Shown here piece after piece: positions 45,411 through 54,500 of a stretch of DNA of 60,564 nucleotides. The stretch lies in NCBI GenBank assembly GCA_048883105.1, contig JBHLQY010000002.1, forward strand, positions 1 through 60,564. The letters run 5' to 3'. This stretch comes from LW40-45 sp048883105 (GTDB lineage Archaea > Asgardarchaeota > Lokiarchaeia > Sigyniarchaeales > SOKP01). A program made the position numbers and the translations under genes. Under the pieces are notes generated by a model. It made no database searches and had not been told where the DNA came from. It was given only the letters and a program-made list of their open reading frames with translations. Each line of letters opens with the position of its first letter. Within the stretch, counting starts at the first letter, position 1.

Positions 45411-46571
45411 CTATTTAAATGTACGATGGCAATTTGGGCATCTTTTAAGACCAGACGTAATCATTTTATGGCAATAGGGGCATAACATAAATTTCCATTC
45501 ATCATCGCCAAATTCAGGGACGGGAACTTCTTCTGATTCATCATCTAAATTTCCAATACTTTCAAAAGTTTTTGGATTTGCCATAGGAGTTTCAGCAGAA
45601 ACAATTTTTGGTACCTCTCCAGCTTCTAAACTTATTAGATAATCGTGAATATCCTCCAGATTTTTTTCTGGCAAAATCTGTGCTAATTCAACTTTTTTTG
45701 CTAATTTCATTCTTTGTACAAAATCTTTGTCAAGTTTGATCAAGTTATAGCAGTTATGACATCTAAATACGTGAGATATTCCAATTGACGATTTCGAGGT
45801 CCACAGAGCCCAACAGGCCTTATGGGCTATAATATCGCAATTGGGGCACTTCACAATAGATCTATCATCTTTTTGAAAACATATTGAACAAACTTCTGGT
45901 TCTTCTATTTCTATAGGAATTTCTGCCAAATTTATGTAAAATGGTTGATTCTCAGGTGGAATAATATAATCCTTACCTTCGATTAAGGAATTCACTTCTA
46001 TTTCTCGTTTTAACGCTAGAAATTCTAACATATCAGATAATAAAGTTATACTATTTATTTCATGGATGCCTCCATTACATCTTCTCACTAAATTCATTAA
46101 TTTTGCATCTTCTTCATAATCATCTACATTAAGTCTAACTATATCTATAAAAAAAGGCATATCTTTAACTTGATCTATTAAATTTTCTAATACTGGCATA
46201 TATAATTTAGATATTTTAGGAGATCCAGAGTCGGTTAAAATAATTAAACGAAATGTTTTTTCTGAAATTTTTTTAAAAACATCAATAATAAATGAAATCG
46301 CGACAAATATACCCCCCCCTATATTTCCTCTTACAATCACGGGCTCTAATGACTTTAGAGCAATTAGAATATTTTCAGGATTTAATGTGAAGTTTTCGAG
46401 ATAATTTGGACCATCTTCTTGAAATAAAATAATGTTAAACCTACTACTTTCGTCAATCTTTTTCTTTATCTCGCAAAAATGTTCTAAGGCATTATAAACG
46501 AGTTCCATAAAAGTTACACCTGGCGTAAAAGCATTAAGTATTAATGTGTCCTCTGATCTAGTTTTTGCCAT
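45411..46571 (-). CDS. vWA-like protein with PHD/RING-like zinc finger and C-terminal zinc ribbon
   Basis: The 386-aa protein has three parts. Residues 1 to about 195 look like a von Willebrand A-type Rossmann fold (LIILTDSGSP, GGGIFVAISFIID), though the classic DxSxS metal motif is not evident. Residues 228-274 hold C-x2-C-x10-C-x2-C-x4-H-x2-C-x17-C-x2-C, a C4HC3 arrangement that matches PHD or RING-variant fingers of eukaryotes. The last 25 residues form a C4 zinc ribbon (CPYC and CPNC). The linker between them is acidic. vWA plus zinc-binding modules also occur in the TFIIH subunits p44/Ssl1 and p34/Tfb4, so ubiquitin-like transfer, transcription or chromatin-type roles are all possible. 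No ubiquitin, E1 or E2 gene is adjacent. Confidence 0.7.
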   Translation of the reverse strand: MAKTRSEDTLILNAFTPGVTFMELVYNALEHFCEIKKKIDESSRFNIILFQEDGPNYLENFTLNPENILIALKSLEPVIVRGNIGGGIFVAISFIIDVFKKISEKTFRLIILTDSGSPKISKLYMPVLENLIDQVKDMPFFIDIVRLNVDDYEEDAKLMNLVRRCNGGIHEINSITLLSDMLEFLALKREIEVNSLIEGKDYIIPPENQPFYINLAEIPIEIEEPEVCSICFQKDDRSIVKCPNCDIIAHKACWALWTSKSSIGISHVFRCHNCYNLIKLDKDFVQRMKLAKKVELAQILPEKNLEDIHDYLISLEAGEVPKIVSAETPMANPKTFESIGNLDDESEEVPVPEFGDDEWKFMLCPYCHKMITSGLKRCPNCHRTFK

Positions 46572-46749
46572 ATTAAATTTTTCCTTTTAATAATCAAATT
46601 CTTACTGTCATTATTATCTATTTTTAATAAATAATTATATTCCAAAAAAGTTAATTAATTTTAGTTCTTTTTAATGAAGCACCTTAACAATTCATTATAA
46701 TATATTGATATTATACTTTTTTTTAAACTACTTTTATCCTTTTAAATTT

Positions 46750-46941
46750 ATGACTATAAAGGATGAATTTCAAAAAGAAATTAAGTTTTCGGACTATAAT
46801 AATAAGAGCTTGATGAAATATTATAATGATTTAGATAAAGCTGTGGCATCAAATAATGTTCAATCTATTTGGCAACTTTCAAAAATAATTACAAGATATC
46901 GTCTAAAATTCTTGGATCATAAAAATAAAAAATCACGTTAA
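46750..46941 (+). CDS. Small protein of unknown function
   Basis: The protein is 63 aa from the ATG at 46750. The open frame starts earlier at 46705, but those codons encode an odd aromatic run and no ribosome site is visible. It is helical and charged (FQKEIKFSDYNNKSLMKYYNDL). I do not recognise it. Another small gene starts 18 bases later, so the two may be one unit. Confidence 0.4.
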   Translation: MTIKDEFQKEIKFSDYNNKSLMKYYNDLDKAVASNNVQSIWQLSKIITRYRLKFLDHKNKKSR

Positions 46942-46959
46942 AGTCCACAGTGATTTTAT

Positions 46960-47286
46960 ATGAAATGGAAGATCTTTAATGAGAACAAATACCTAAAAAG
47001 ATTGGAAAAGACTCTTAGATTTCATGAATTATATAAGTTTGATAATAAAAAGATTCAGAAATGCAAATTCAAATTAATTTCTGAGCTCGTTCATGATTTG
47101 TTTAAGTATAAAAACTGCCGGGATTGCTTTATTAATATATCTAATTTAATAATATTGTTTTTAACGATTTTTGAAGAAGACTTGCCATTTGATATTTATT
47201 CAGGATATGACGACGAAATTGAGTTAATAGATGAAGATGTTGAATATAGAAATATATTAAGGGAAGAATTTAATGGATTTCTATAA
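46960..47286 (+). CDS. Small protein of unknown function
   Basis: The 108-aa protein has a basic N-terminal half, a Cys pair (NCRDC), a hydrophobic stretch (FINISNLIILFLTIF) that is short for a membrane helix, and an acidic end with many E and D. I do not recognise it. It follows the 63-aa gene closely. Confidence 0.45.
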   Translation: MKWKIFNENKYLKRLEKTLRFHELYKFDNKKIQKCKFKLISELVHDLFKYKNCRDCFINISNLIILFLTIFEEDLPFDIYSGYDDEIELIDEDVEYRNILREEFNGFL

Positions 47287-47315
47287 AAAGCAAATTAATT
47301 TCTGTTTTTAAATCC

Positions 47316-47323
47316 TTTTTTTT
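47316..47323 (+). terminator. T-run after the small unknown genes
   Basis: Eight T residues follow the stop by about 30 bases and precede the first transporter promoter. Confidence 0.35.
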
Positions 47324-47412
47324 CCTGTTTTATTCAATAATGCTCTTTAATTCTTTTATAGAGTATATAAATTCACTCAATTTATTATATTATAGACTTT
47401 TTACTGGTCAGA

Positions 47413-47443
47413 ATCATAAAGATAATATTTAATTCTATATTTT
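47413..47443 (+). promoter_or_regulatory. Conserved upstream element of transporter copy 1
   Basis: ATCATAAAG starts 38 bases and ATTCTATATTTT starts 19 bases before the ATG. The same two blocks stand at the same distances before the second transporter gene. It probably holds the promoter. Confidence 0.5.
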
Positions 47444-47450
47444 ACAAAAC

Positions 47451-48908
47451 ATGAGTGAGGCATTAAAACCTCGAGAATTACATGGAACAAAATTATTTGG
47501 ATATTCTGTAGGATTTTTTGGACTATTTTTAACTAATCTCTTAATTTCCGTATTTGCCTTTCAATTCTATGTTTACACAGTTAATTTAAATTCTTTAATT
47601 GTATCTATCGGAATTGCTATCCGCTTAATTCTTGCGGCTGTGTTTTCTATTGTTTTCGGGGTAATGACAGATAATAAAAAGCCGGGGCGTTTCGGAAAAC
47701 GGCGACCCTTTTTAATCTATGGATTACCTATTTGGGTTTTAACTAGTATCTTAATATGGCTCCCTCCTTGGTATGGTCCAAAGAATAATTCAATTTTTTT
47801 ACCTACAGCGATTTATTTTTGGATTATAATCATTTTAAATTCAATATCAGGAACTTCAATCTTGACGGCACACATATCAATGCTGCCTGAACAGGCTCAA
47901 ACCCATAATAACCGAAAGAGTGTAGCATCAATGAATACATTTTTCACCATTATTGCTTCAACTTTGGCTCTTTTACTCCCATTGATGATTCAGAGCATAC
48001 TTGAAGATCCAACCTCCGTTAAATGGTGGGAGCCTTCGGGAAAAGTAATCCTTTTTTATATGCCATTGATAGGAATCGCATTTGTTCTTTTTGGATTAAT
48101 TTCATTAATTTTAACATTTTTTTCTGTAGATGAGAGCTTTCATAAAACCTCTCAAAACGCTGAAATGAAAAAAAAATCAATTTTAGCTACTTTTCAACAA
48201 ATGGTAATTCCTGCCAAGGATAAAAAGTATAGAAAGTATCTGGCTGTACGATATTTTAATAGTTATGGAAGCAGAATTTTAGGTATTTTGGTTATACCTT
48301 TTCTTGCTTTTGTGCTCAAATTTAAGGGAAACGACTTTTATATTTATGTTATTGTTTCAATTTTCTGTAAGTTTGGATGGTTCTTTATTTGGAAAAAAAT
48401 TCTCGAAAAAGAAAAACATTCTTTTATTAAAATATATTCTCTATGTATTGCTAGCTCCGTAATAGCGTCATTCTTAGAGTTTTTTTTTTTAATTAATATT
48501 CTTTCTTTTGAGTTTAAAATTATTCTATTTGTCATAACTATAGGTACAGTATTGGGAGCTATTTATTCGTTTAGATTGTTTGCTACTCCCTTAGCAGGTA
48601 CGTTAGTTTACGAAGCTGCCTTAAAAGTTGAAAATAATGATAAAGATAAAGCTGTTTCTGAACTTTCGGGGGCTTATTTCGGTTTACAAACTTTTATAAT
48701 GTCTATTGGTCAAGCTTCAGCCACTATTATGATAGGAATTATTCTCATGGGACCAAATTCGGAGAATCCTATAATTATTACGCTATTATTATCTTCCATG
48801 GGCATTTTTTTCTTAATTAGCTTGTTAATTGTCGGACGAATTAAATTAGAAAAACCCATATCTGATATTGATACTTTTAGTATTGAAAGTAAAGAGATTC
48901 GAGAATAG
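47451..48908 (+). CDS. GPH-type (MelB-like MFS) transporter, copy 1
   Basis: The 485-aa membrane protein has about 12 predicted transmembrane helices. The loop VMTDNKKPGRFGKRRPFLIYG fits the conserved cytoplasmic motif of the glycoside-pentoside-hexuronide:cation symporter family. It probably takes up sugars or related compounds with a cation. The substrate is unknown. It is followed by a paralogue at 49025 with a similar start (PRELHG) and similar upstream region, indicating a tandem duplication. It ends in a short cytoplasmic tail rich in E and S. Confidence 0.85.
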   Translation: MSEALKPRELHGTKLFGYSVGFFGLFLTNLLISVFAFQFYVYTVNLNSLIVSIGIAIRLILAAVFSIVFGVMTDNKKPGRFGKRRPFLIYGLPIWVLTSILIWLPPWYGPKNNSIFLPTAIYFWIIIILNSISGTSILTAHISMLPEQAQTHNNRKSVASMNTFFTIIASTLALLLPLMIQSILEDPTSVKWWEPSGKVILFYMPLIGIAFVLFGLISLILTFFSVDESFHKTSQNAEMKKKSILATFQQMVIPAKDKKYRKYLAVRYFNSYGSRILGILVIPFLAFVLKFKGNDFYIYVIVSIFCKFGWFFIWKKILEKEKHSFIKIYSLCIASSVIASFLEFFFLINILSFEFKIILFVITIGTVLGAIYSFRLFATPLAGTLVYEAALKVENNDKDKAVSELSGAYFGLQTFIMSIGQASATIMIGIILMGPNSENPIIITLLLSSMGIFFLISLLIVGRIKLEKPISDIDTFSIESKEIRE

Positions 48909-48986
48909 ATTTTCAACTATATATAAATTAAATCACTTGTCTTTTGAATACTTTAACATTTTCCATCGTCATCTTCAGTCTCTAAT

Positions 48987-49017
48987 ATCATAAAGTTAAT
49001 TTTATATTCTATATTTT
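48987..49017 (+). promoter_or_regulatory. Conserved upstream element of transporter copy 2
   Basis: This is the counterpart of the element before copy 1: ATCATAAAG at 48987 and ATTCTATATTTT at 49006, again 38 and 19 bases before the ATG. The sequence between is also partly conserved. Confidence 0.5.
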
Positions 49018-49024
49018 TAAAATA

Positions 49025-50464
49025 ATGAGTGGACCTTTAGTTCCACGCGAATTACATGGAAAGCGACTAATTGGATACACTATAGGATATTTTGGATTAA
49101 ATTTAACGGACATTTTGAGAGCTGTATTTATCTTTCAATATTACGTTTATACCATAAATTTGAATTCAATTCTAGTTACTTTGGGGATGGCTATGTACTT
49201 AATGATTGCAGCAATATTTTCAATTGTTTTCGGAGTTATAACGGATAATAAAAAGCCAAGCAAACTTGGAAAACGTCGTCTTTTTTTGATCTATGGATTA
49301 CCTATTTGGTTTTTAACAAATTTTTTAATTTGGCTTCCTCCTTGGAAATGTCCAAGAACAAATTCCATGTTTTGGCCGACTGCTATCTATTTATGGATTA
49401 TACTTATTTTAAATGCAATATCATCAATGTCAATTTTAAGCTCATACGCTTCAATGGGACCAGAACAATCTCAAACACATAGAAACAGAGAAAAAGTTGC
49501 ATCTGTAGCAACTATTTTATCAATCATCGCATCAATACTGGCCTTATTATTACCATTATTAGTTCAAAGTCTTCTAATAGATCCAGAAAATGTTAAATGG
49601 TGGGAACCTTCAGGAAAAGTGATACTTTTTTATATTCCTATAATAGGCGGTTTATTCGCTATTTTTGGATTTATTTCCATAATATTAACTTTCTTTTCGG
49701 TAGATGAAAGCTTTCATAATATCTCCCAAGAAGCTGAAATAGAAAAAAAATCAATTTGGGCTACTTTCCAACAAATGATTATGCCGGCTAAAGATAAAAA
49801 ATATAGAAGGTTTATTTTAGTGGGATTTTTCACTACAATATCTACCCAAATGTTAGGTATTCTGATTATACCTTTTCTAACTTATTCACTCAAATTTAGA
49901 GGTACTGACTATTTTTTTTACGTTATTATTTCATTCTCATGCAAATTTGGATGGTTTTATATTTGGAAAAAAATACTTAATAAATTTGCGGTTATTAAAA
50001 CATATTTCATTTGTATTGCTTCTTGTGTTATTGCATCATTATTAGAACTTTTCTTTTTGGTTGAGGTTTTATCTTTTGAGTTTAAAATTATAATATTCAT
50101 TATTACTGTAGGTACAGTTTTAGGATCTATTTATGGATTTGGATTATTTATTGGTCCAATAACTGCTGCATTAATTTATGAAGCAGCAGCTAAAAATGGA
50201 AATGAGATAACAGATAATGCTGTTTCTGAAATTTCAGGGGCTTACAATGGATTACAATCTTTTTTATTGTTTATTTCTCGCGCTATTGCCTCAATTTTGA
50301 TTGGATTTATTCTCTTTGCCCCTAACGAGGAAAATCCAATAATTATTACGATTGCTATGTCTTCAATGGGAATATTTTTCTTGATTGGGCTAATATTTCT
50401 CAGAAAAATTGAATTAGATGAGAATATCCTTAATATAATACCTTTAAATAAAAGATATAATTAA
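49025..50464 (+). CDS. GPH-type (MelB-like MFS) transporter, copy 2
   Basis: The 479-aa paralogue of the preceding transporter has about 12 transmembrane helices and the same GVITDNKKPSKLGKRR-type loop. The proteins align along their whole length (for example VKWWEPSGKVILFY in both). Differences cluster in several membrane helices, so the two copies may have different substrates. Its last four bases overlap the end of a convergent GTPase gene. Confidence 0.85.
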   Translation: MSGPLVPRELHGKRLIGYTIGYFGLNLTDILRAVFIFQYYVYTINLNSILVTLGMAMYLMIAAIFSIVFGVITDNKKPSKLGKRRLFLIYGLPIWFLTNFLIWLPPWKCPRTNSMFWPTAIYLWIILILNAISSMSILSSYASMGPEQSQTHRNREKVASVATILSIIASILALLLPLLVQSLLIDPENVKWWEPSGKVILFYIPIIGGLFAIFGFISIILTFFSVDESFHNISQEAEIEKKSIWATFQQMIMPAKDKKYRRFILVGFFTTISTQMLGILIIPFLTYSLKFRGTDYFFYVIISFSCKFGWFYIWKKILNKFAVIKTYFICIASCVIASLLELFFLVEVLSFEFKIIIFIITVGTVLGSIYGFGLFIGPITAALIYEAAAKNGNEITDNAVSEISGAYNGLQSFLLFISRAIASILIGFILFAPNEENPIIITIAMSSMGIFFLIGLIFLRKIELDENILNIIPLNKRYN

Positions 50465-51123
50465 ACTAAATTTTTTAAGGCTTTATTAACTCTAAATACC
50501 TTATTAACTCTGTCAATTATAATAAATCGTCTAATTTCCAAATAATATAAAAAGTCGCGCATCTGACTTTTATTTTTACCTAATTTTTCTGCCAATCCTC
50601 TAATGTCAGTTTCATAATTGCAGAGAGTTCGTATAAGTTTTTTGTATTTTTTAAATATTTCACCTACTAAATATTTTAAAGATTCTTTTATATTAAGTCC
50701 AGTTTTTATACTTGAGGGGAAAATTTTACAATCTTTAGGTAATTTATTTTTAGCTTGCACCACTGCAGCTGAGCGTGCACCCATCAAATCTTGCTTATTA
50801 GCTAAATAAACTTTTGGAGCCTTCGGGTTTATTATTTCCCCCAATATTGATATAGCATCATTATCGGAGTCGGGATTAGTAGCATCAAAAATAAAAACAA
50901 TTCCATCAGCTCCATTTGAAATAATCTTTCTCATTACTTTAAATCTTGAAAGACCAGGCGTGCCAAACAATGTTATTTGGAATCCATTGAAATTTATGCT
51001 AGCTACATCCATCGCGACAGTTTTCCCTCCTACTTGTACGTTCAAAGAGTTTTTATCAAAATAATTTAAGTAGCTTGATTTTCCGCATTGCGACGCTCCC
51101 GTTACTACAATCTTTATCCCACA
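50461..51123 (-). CDS. Small GTPase with winged-helix tail; start disrupted or unusual
   Basis: The obvious start (TTG at 51045) would leave out the P-loop. The same frame is open up to 51123, and these 26 extra codons read IKIVVTGASQCGKSSYLN, a perfect G1 motif (GASQCGKSS). No ATG, GTG or TTG precedes it in this frame, because a TGA ends it at 51124-51126. An ATG at 51122-51124 is one base out of frame. Deleting one G from the GGG at 51118-51120 would join that ATG to the GTPase frame as MWIKIVV. G3 is FGTPGLSRF (Asp replaced by Gly), G4 is NKQD and G5 is SSIKTG. The C-terminus looks like a winged helix. It is either a gene with a recent frameshift, a sequencing error or a non-standard start. 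Confidence 0.7.
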   Translation of the reverse strand, partial: CGIKIVVTGASQCGKSSYLNYFDKNSLNVQVGGKTVAMDVASINFNGFQITLFGTPGLSRFKVMRKIISNGADGIVFIFDATNPDSDNDAISILGEIINPKAPKVYLANKQDLMGARSAAVVQAKNKLPKDCKIFPSSIKTGLNIKESLKYLVGEIFKKYKKLIRTLCNYETDIRGLAEKLGKNKSQMRDFLYYLEIRRFIIIDRVNKVFRVNKALKNLV

Positions 51124-51126
51124 TCA

Positions 51127-51571
51127 CCAAAAATCTATATAGCTCAATAAAAATTTTGTTTTTTCTTGTTAAATATATTATTAAAATTAATAGTTTATAA
51201 TCTTTCTTTATTATTAATATCGGTTTTTTAACAAAAAATTAATTTTAAAAAGAGAATTTTCTTAAAAAATGAATCAAACAGTAATTTTTTTGTCATTTTC
51301 ATATAAAAGATAATAATTTGTTATTTCTCCTAATTCTTTTAAAAATACTTGATCGAAAATCTAATTCTTCTGATTTGAAAATTATATAATCTTCCATTTT
51401 CGGTCATTCTTAGTAAAATATATAAATGATTTGGTTATAATTAGATAATAAAAATTTATATGTTTTTTAACTTAATAAGAATTTTCAAAAACGATTATTA
51501 ATTTGAGAAAATAGTATCAATATCAATCAAATTATAAGAAAATTATTTCAAAAACTGAAAATTGAAGAATA
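51127..51571. other. Long AT-rich intergenic region before hdrA
   Basis: About 445 bases without a gene that I can support. It has several TATA-like stretches (for example around 51414-51426 and 51452-51460), and no clear stem-loop, tRNA or repeat. It must contain the promoters of the divergent GTPase and hdrA operons. Longest possible peptides are under 20 codons. Confidence 0.5.
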
Positions 51572-54500
51572 ATGAATAATAGTAATATTTTAATTATTGG
51601 CGGAGGTATCAGTGGTATCGAAGCCGCGCTGTCTTTAGGTGAACAAGGATATCGAGTTATATTAGTTGAGAAAACTCCAAGTATTGGTGGTCGAATGGCA
51701 CAATTAGATAAGACATTTCCTACTTTAGACTGCAGCATTTGCATTTTGGCTCCCAAAATGGTCGAGGTCGCTCGTCATCCTAATGTAGAACTGTTGACCT
51801 ATTCGGAAGTCCAAGAAGTAACAGGGAAAGCCGGTAATTTTAACGTGAAGATCTTAAAGAAATCTCGGTATGTAGACATTGAAAAATGCACAGGCTGTGG
51901 TGCATGTGTGGAAAAATGTCCTATGAAAAAAATTCCTTCGGAGTTTGAAGAAGGGATGGGTAACCGTAAAGCAATCTATATACCATTTCCACAAGCCGTC
52001 CCACGTAAAGCTACTATAGACGCAGAAAAATGCTTATATTTAACTAAAAATGCCTGTCAGCTCTGTGAAAAAGAATGCGAGGCTGGCGCTATAGTATGGG
52101 ACATGAAAGATGAGGTTGTAGAATATAATATTGCCTCTATTATTATTGCTACAGGAATTGACATTTTAGATCCTAGTGTTTTGACTCGTTACCATTATGA
52201 TGAATATCCTAATGTCATCACGGCAATGCAATACGAAAGGCTATTGAGCGCTTCTGGTCCAACTGAAGGCGAACTCTTACGACCATCGGATCAAAAACAT
52301 GCACACGAAATTGCATTTATTGGATGCGTCGGATCCCGAAATGAATCAATATGTTCATATTGTTCAAAATTTTGTTGTATGTATATGGCGAAGGAGGGAG
52401 TTGTAACGCGTGAACATTCTCCAGATACGAACATTACGATTTTCTTCAACGATATTAGAGTAATTGGAAAAAATCAAGAAGAATTTATTGAAAGAGCGAA
52501 AAATGAGTATGAGTTAAAATATTATCGCGGGATTCCTGGTGATGTACGAGAAGATCCAGAAACTCGCGATCTATTAGTTAAGCACGCAAATTTAGACACT
52601 GGCGAAGTAGAAACAAGCAGATTTGATTTAGTAGTGTTGGGAAGTGCCGTAATTCCTCGAAGAGATAGCGAGCAATTAGCAAAAATCTTAGGAATAGAAA
52701 CAAACGAGTTAGGATTTTTCAAAACTAAAAATTCCCTTGAAGATTTACAATCTACTCAAGAAGGTATTTACGTAACTGGATGCTGTCAATCCCCTGATGA
52801 TATAGCCAATTCAGTAGCTAAAGCCAGTGGAGCTGCTGCATTAGCTTCACTTCACGCTGAACCATTAAGTGAAGAAGAACAAAGAATTGAATTGCCTCCA
52901 TTGAAAATAGTCAATGAAAGTGATAAACCAAGAATTGGCGTATTTATTTGTGAATGTGGTGTAAATATTGGTGGATATATGGATGTTCCAGAAATAGTAG
53001 AATATACAAAAACTCTTCCCGATGTAGTATTTGCGATGCATAATAAATATAGTTGTTCGAGTTTGACTCAAGATATTATAAAGGAAAAAATTGAAGAGTT
53101 GGATTTAAATCGAGTAGTAGTTGCTGCGTGCACCCCAAGAACACACGAGCCTTTGTTTCAAAAAACTATACGAGAGGCAGGTTTGAACGAATATCTTTTT
53201 AATTTTGTAAGTATTCGAGAGTTAGATTCATGGGTACATATGAATGAACGCAAAAAAGCGACTGATAAGGCAAAAGATCTAATTCGAATGGGTGTTGCAC
53301 GTACGAGATTTTTAAGACCCGAATTAAAAATAAAAGGAGATGTAGTTCCTGAAGCATTGGTTATTGGCGGGGGTATTGCGGGAATGACGGCAGCCATGGA
53401 AATTGCTAATAAAGGATATAAGGTTCATTTAATTGAAAAAGATGATAAATTAGGTGGTCAACTAAACCTTATCTATATGATTAATTTTGATCGGATAGAT
53501 TCTGAAGAATACTTAGATGTAAAACTTAATGAGTATAATCAAATAAAAAATATCTCAACTTATTTAAATTCTGAAGTTTCAGATGTAAAAGGTTCAATAG
53601 GTAATTTCAATATTAAAGTTAAAAATAAAGTTAAAAACAAAGTTACAGATTTAAATGTTGGTGTAATTGTCGTTGCGACAGGTGCTTATGAATATAAACC
53701 AGAAGGTTGGTATCATTATGGTGAAGATCCTCGTATAATGACGCAATTGGAATTATCTGAGAAATTAAGGAATAATGAATTAAAAAGTGGGGAGGAAATA
53801 GTATTTATTCATTGCGTCGGTTCGAGACAACCAGAAGGAGGCAAGGGATATACATATTGTTCTCTAATCTGTTGTTCTGAATCTATTAGACATGCATTAT
53901 ATGTAAAAGAAAATTATCCAACATCTAATGTTTATGTACTTTATAGAGATATCCGTGTTGGGACTGATGAAGAATCTTATTATTGGCAAGCTAGAGAGAA
54001 TATCAATTATATAAGATTTAATGAATACCCTGAAGTAGAACTTACAAATGGAAAAATCGATGTTAAGGTAAAGGATATCTTGACCCAAATTACACTTAAT
54101 ATTGATGCTGATCGAGTTGTATTATCAACACCATTGATACCATATGATAATAAATTACTCTCAGAGTTACTTAAAGTACCACGTGATCAAAATGGATTCT
54201 TTCTGGAAGCTCATGTTAAATTACGACCAGTTGATTTTGCAACAGATGGGATCTATCTTGCTGGGACTGCTCATGGTCCAAAAGGTATCGCAGACTCGAT
54301 ATCTCAGGCAAGGGGTGCTGCCGCTCACGCTTTAATACCATTAATTTCAGGTATAGTCGAAAATGAACCGCTAGTTTCTGTTGTTAATCCCTCATTATGT
54401 ATTGCTTGTCAAAAATGCGAAGAGGTTTGTAATTTTGGAGCTATAGGCGTCAATTTTGATAACGAAAAATTAGTTTCTGAATCAAATCCACTATTGTGTA

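Noticed and set aside
47451..50464. The two transporters as one gene split by a frameshift
   Set aside because: Each is complete with its own start, about 12 helices and its own upstream element. They align along their full length, so they are duplicates.
51532..51756. Minus-strand frame over the hdrA start
   Set aside because: It overlaps the FAD-binding start of hdrA, which is certain, and shows no family resemblance.
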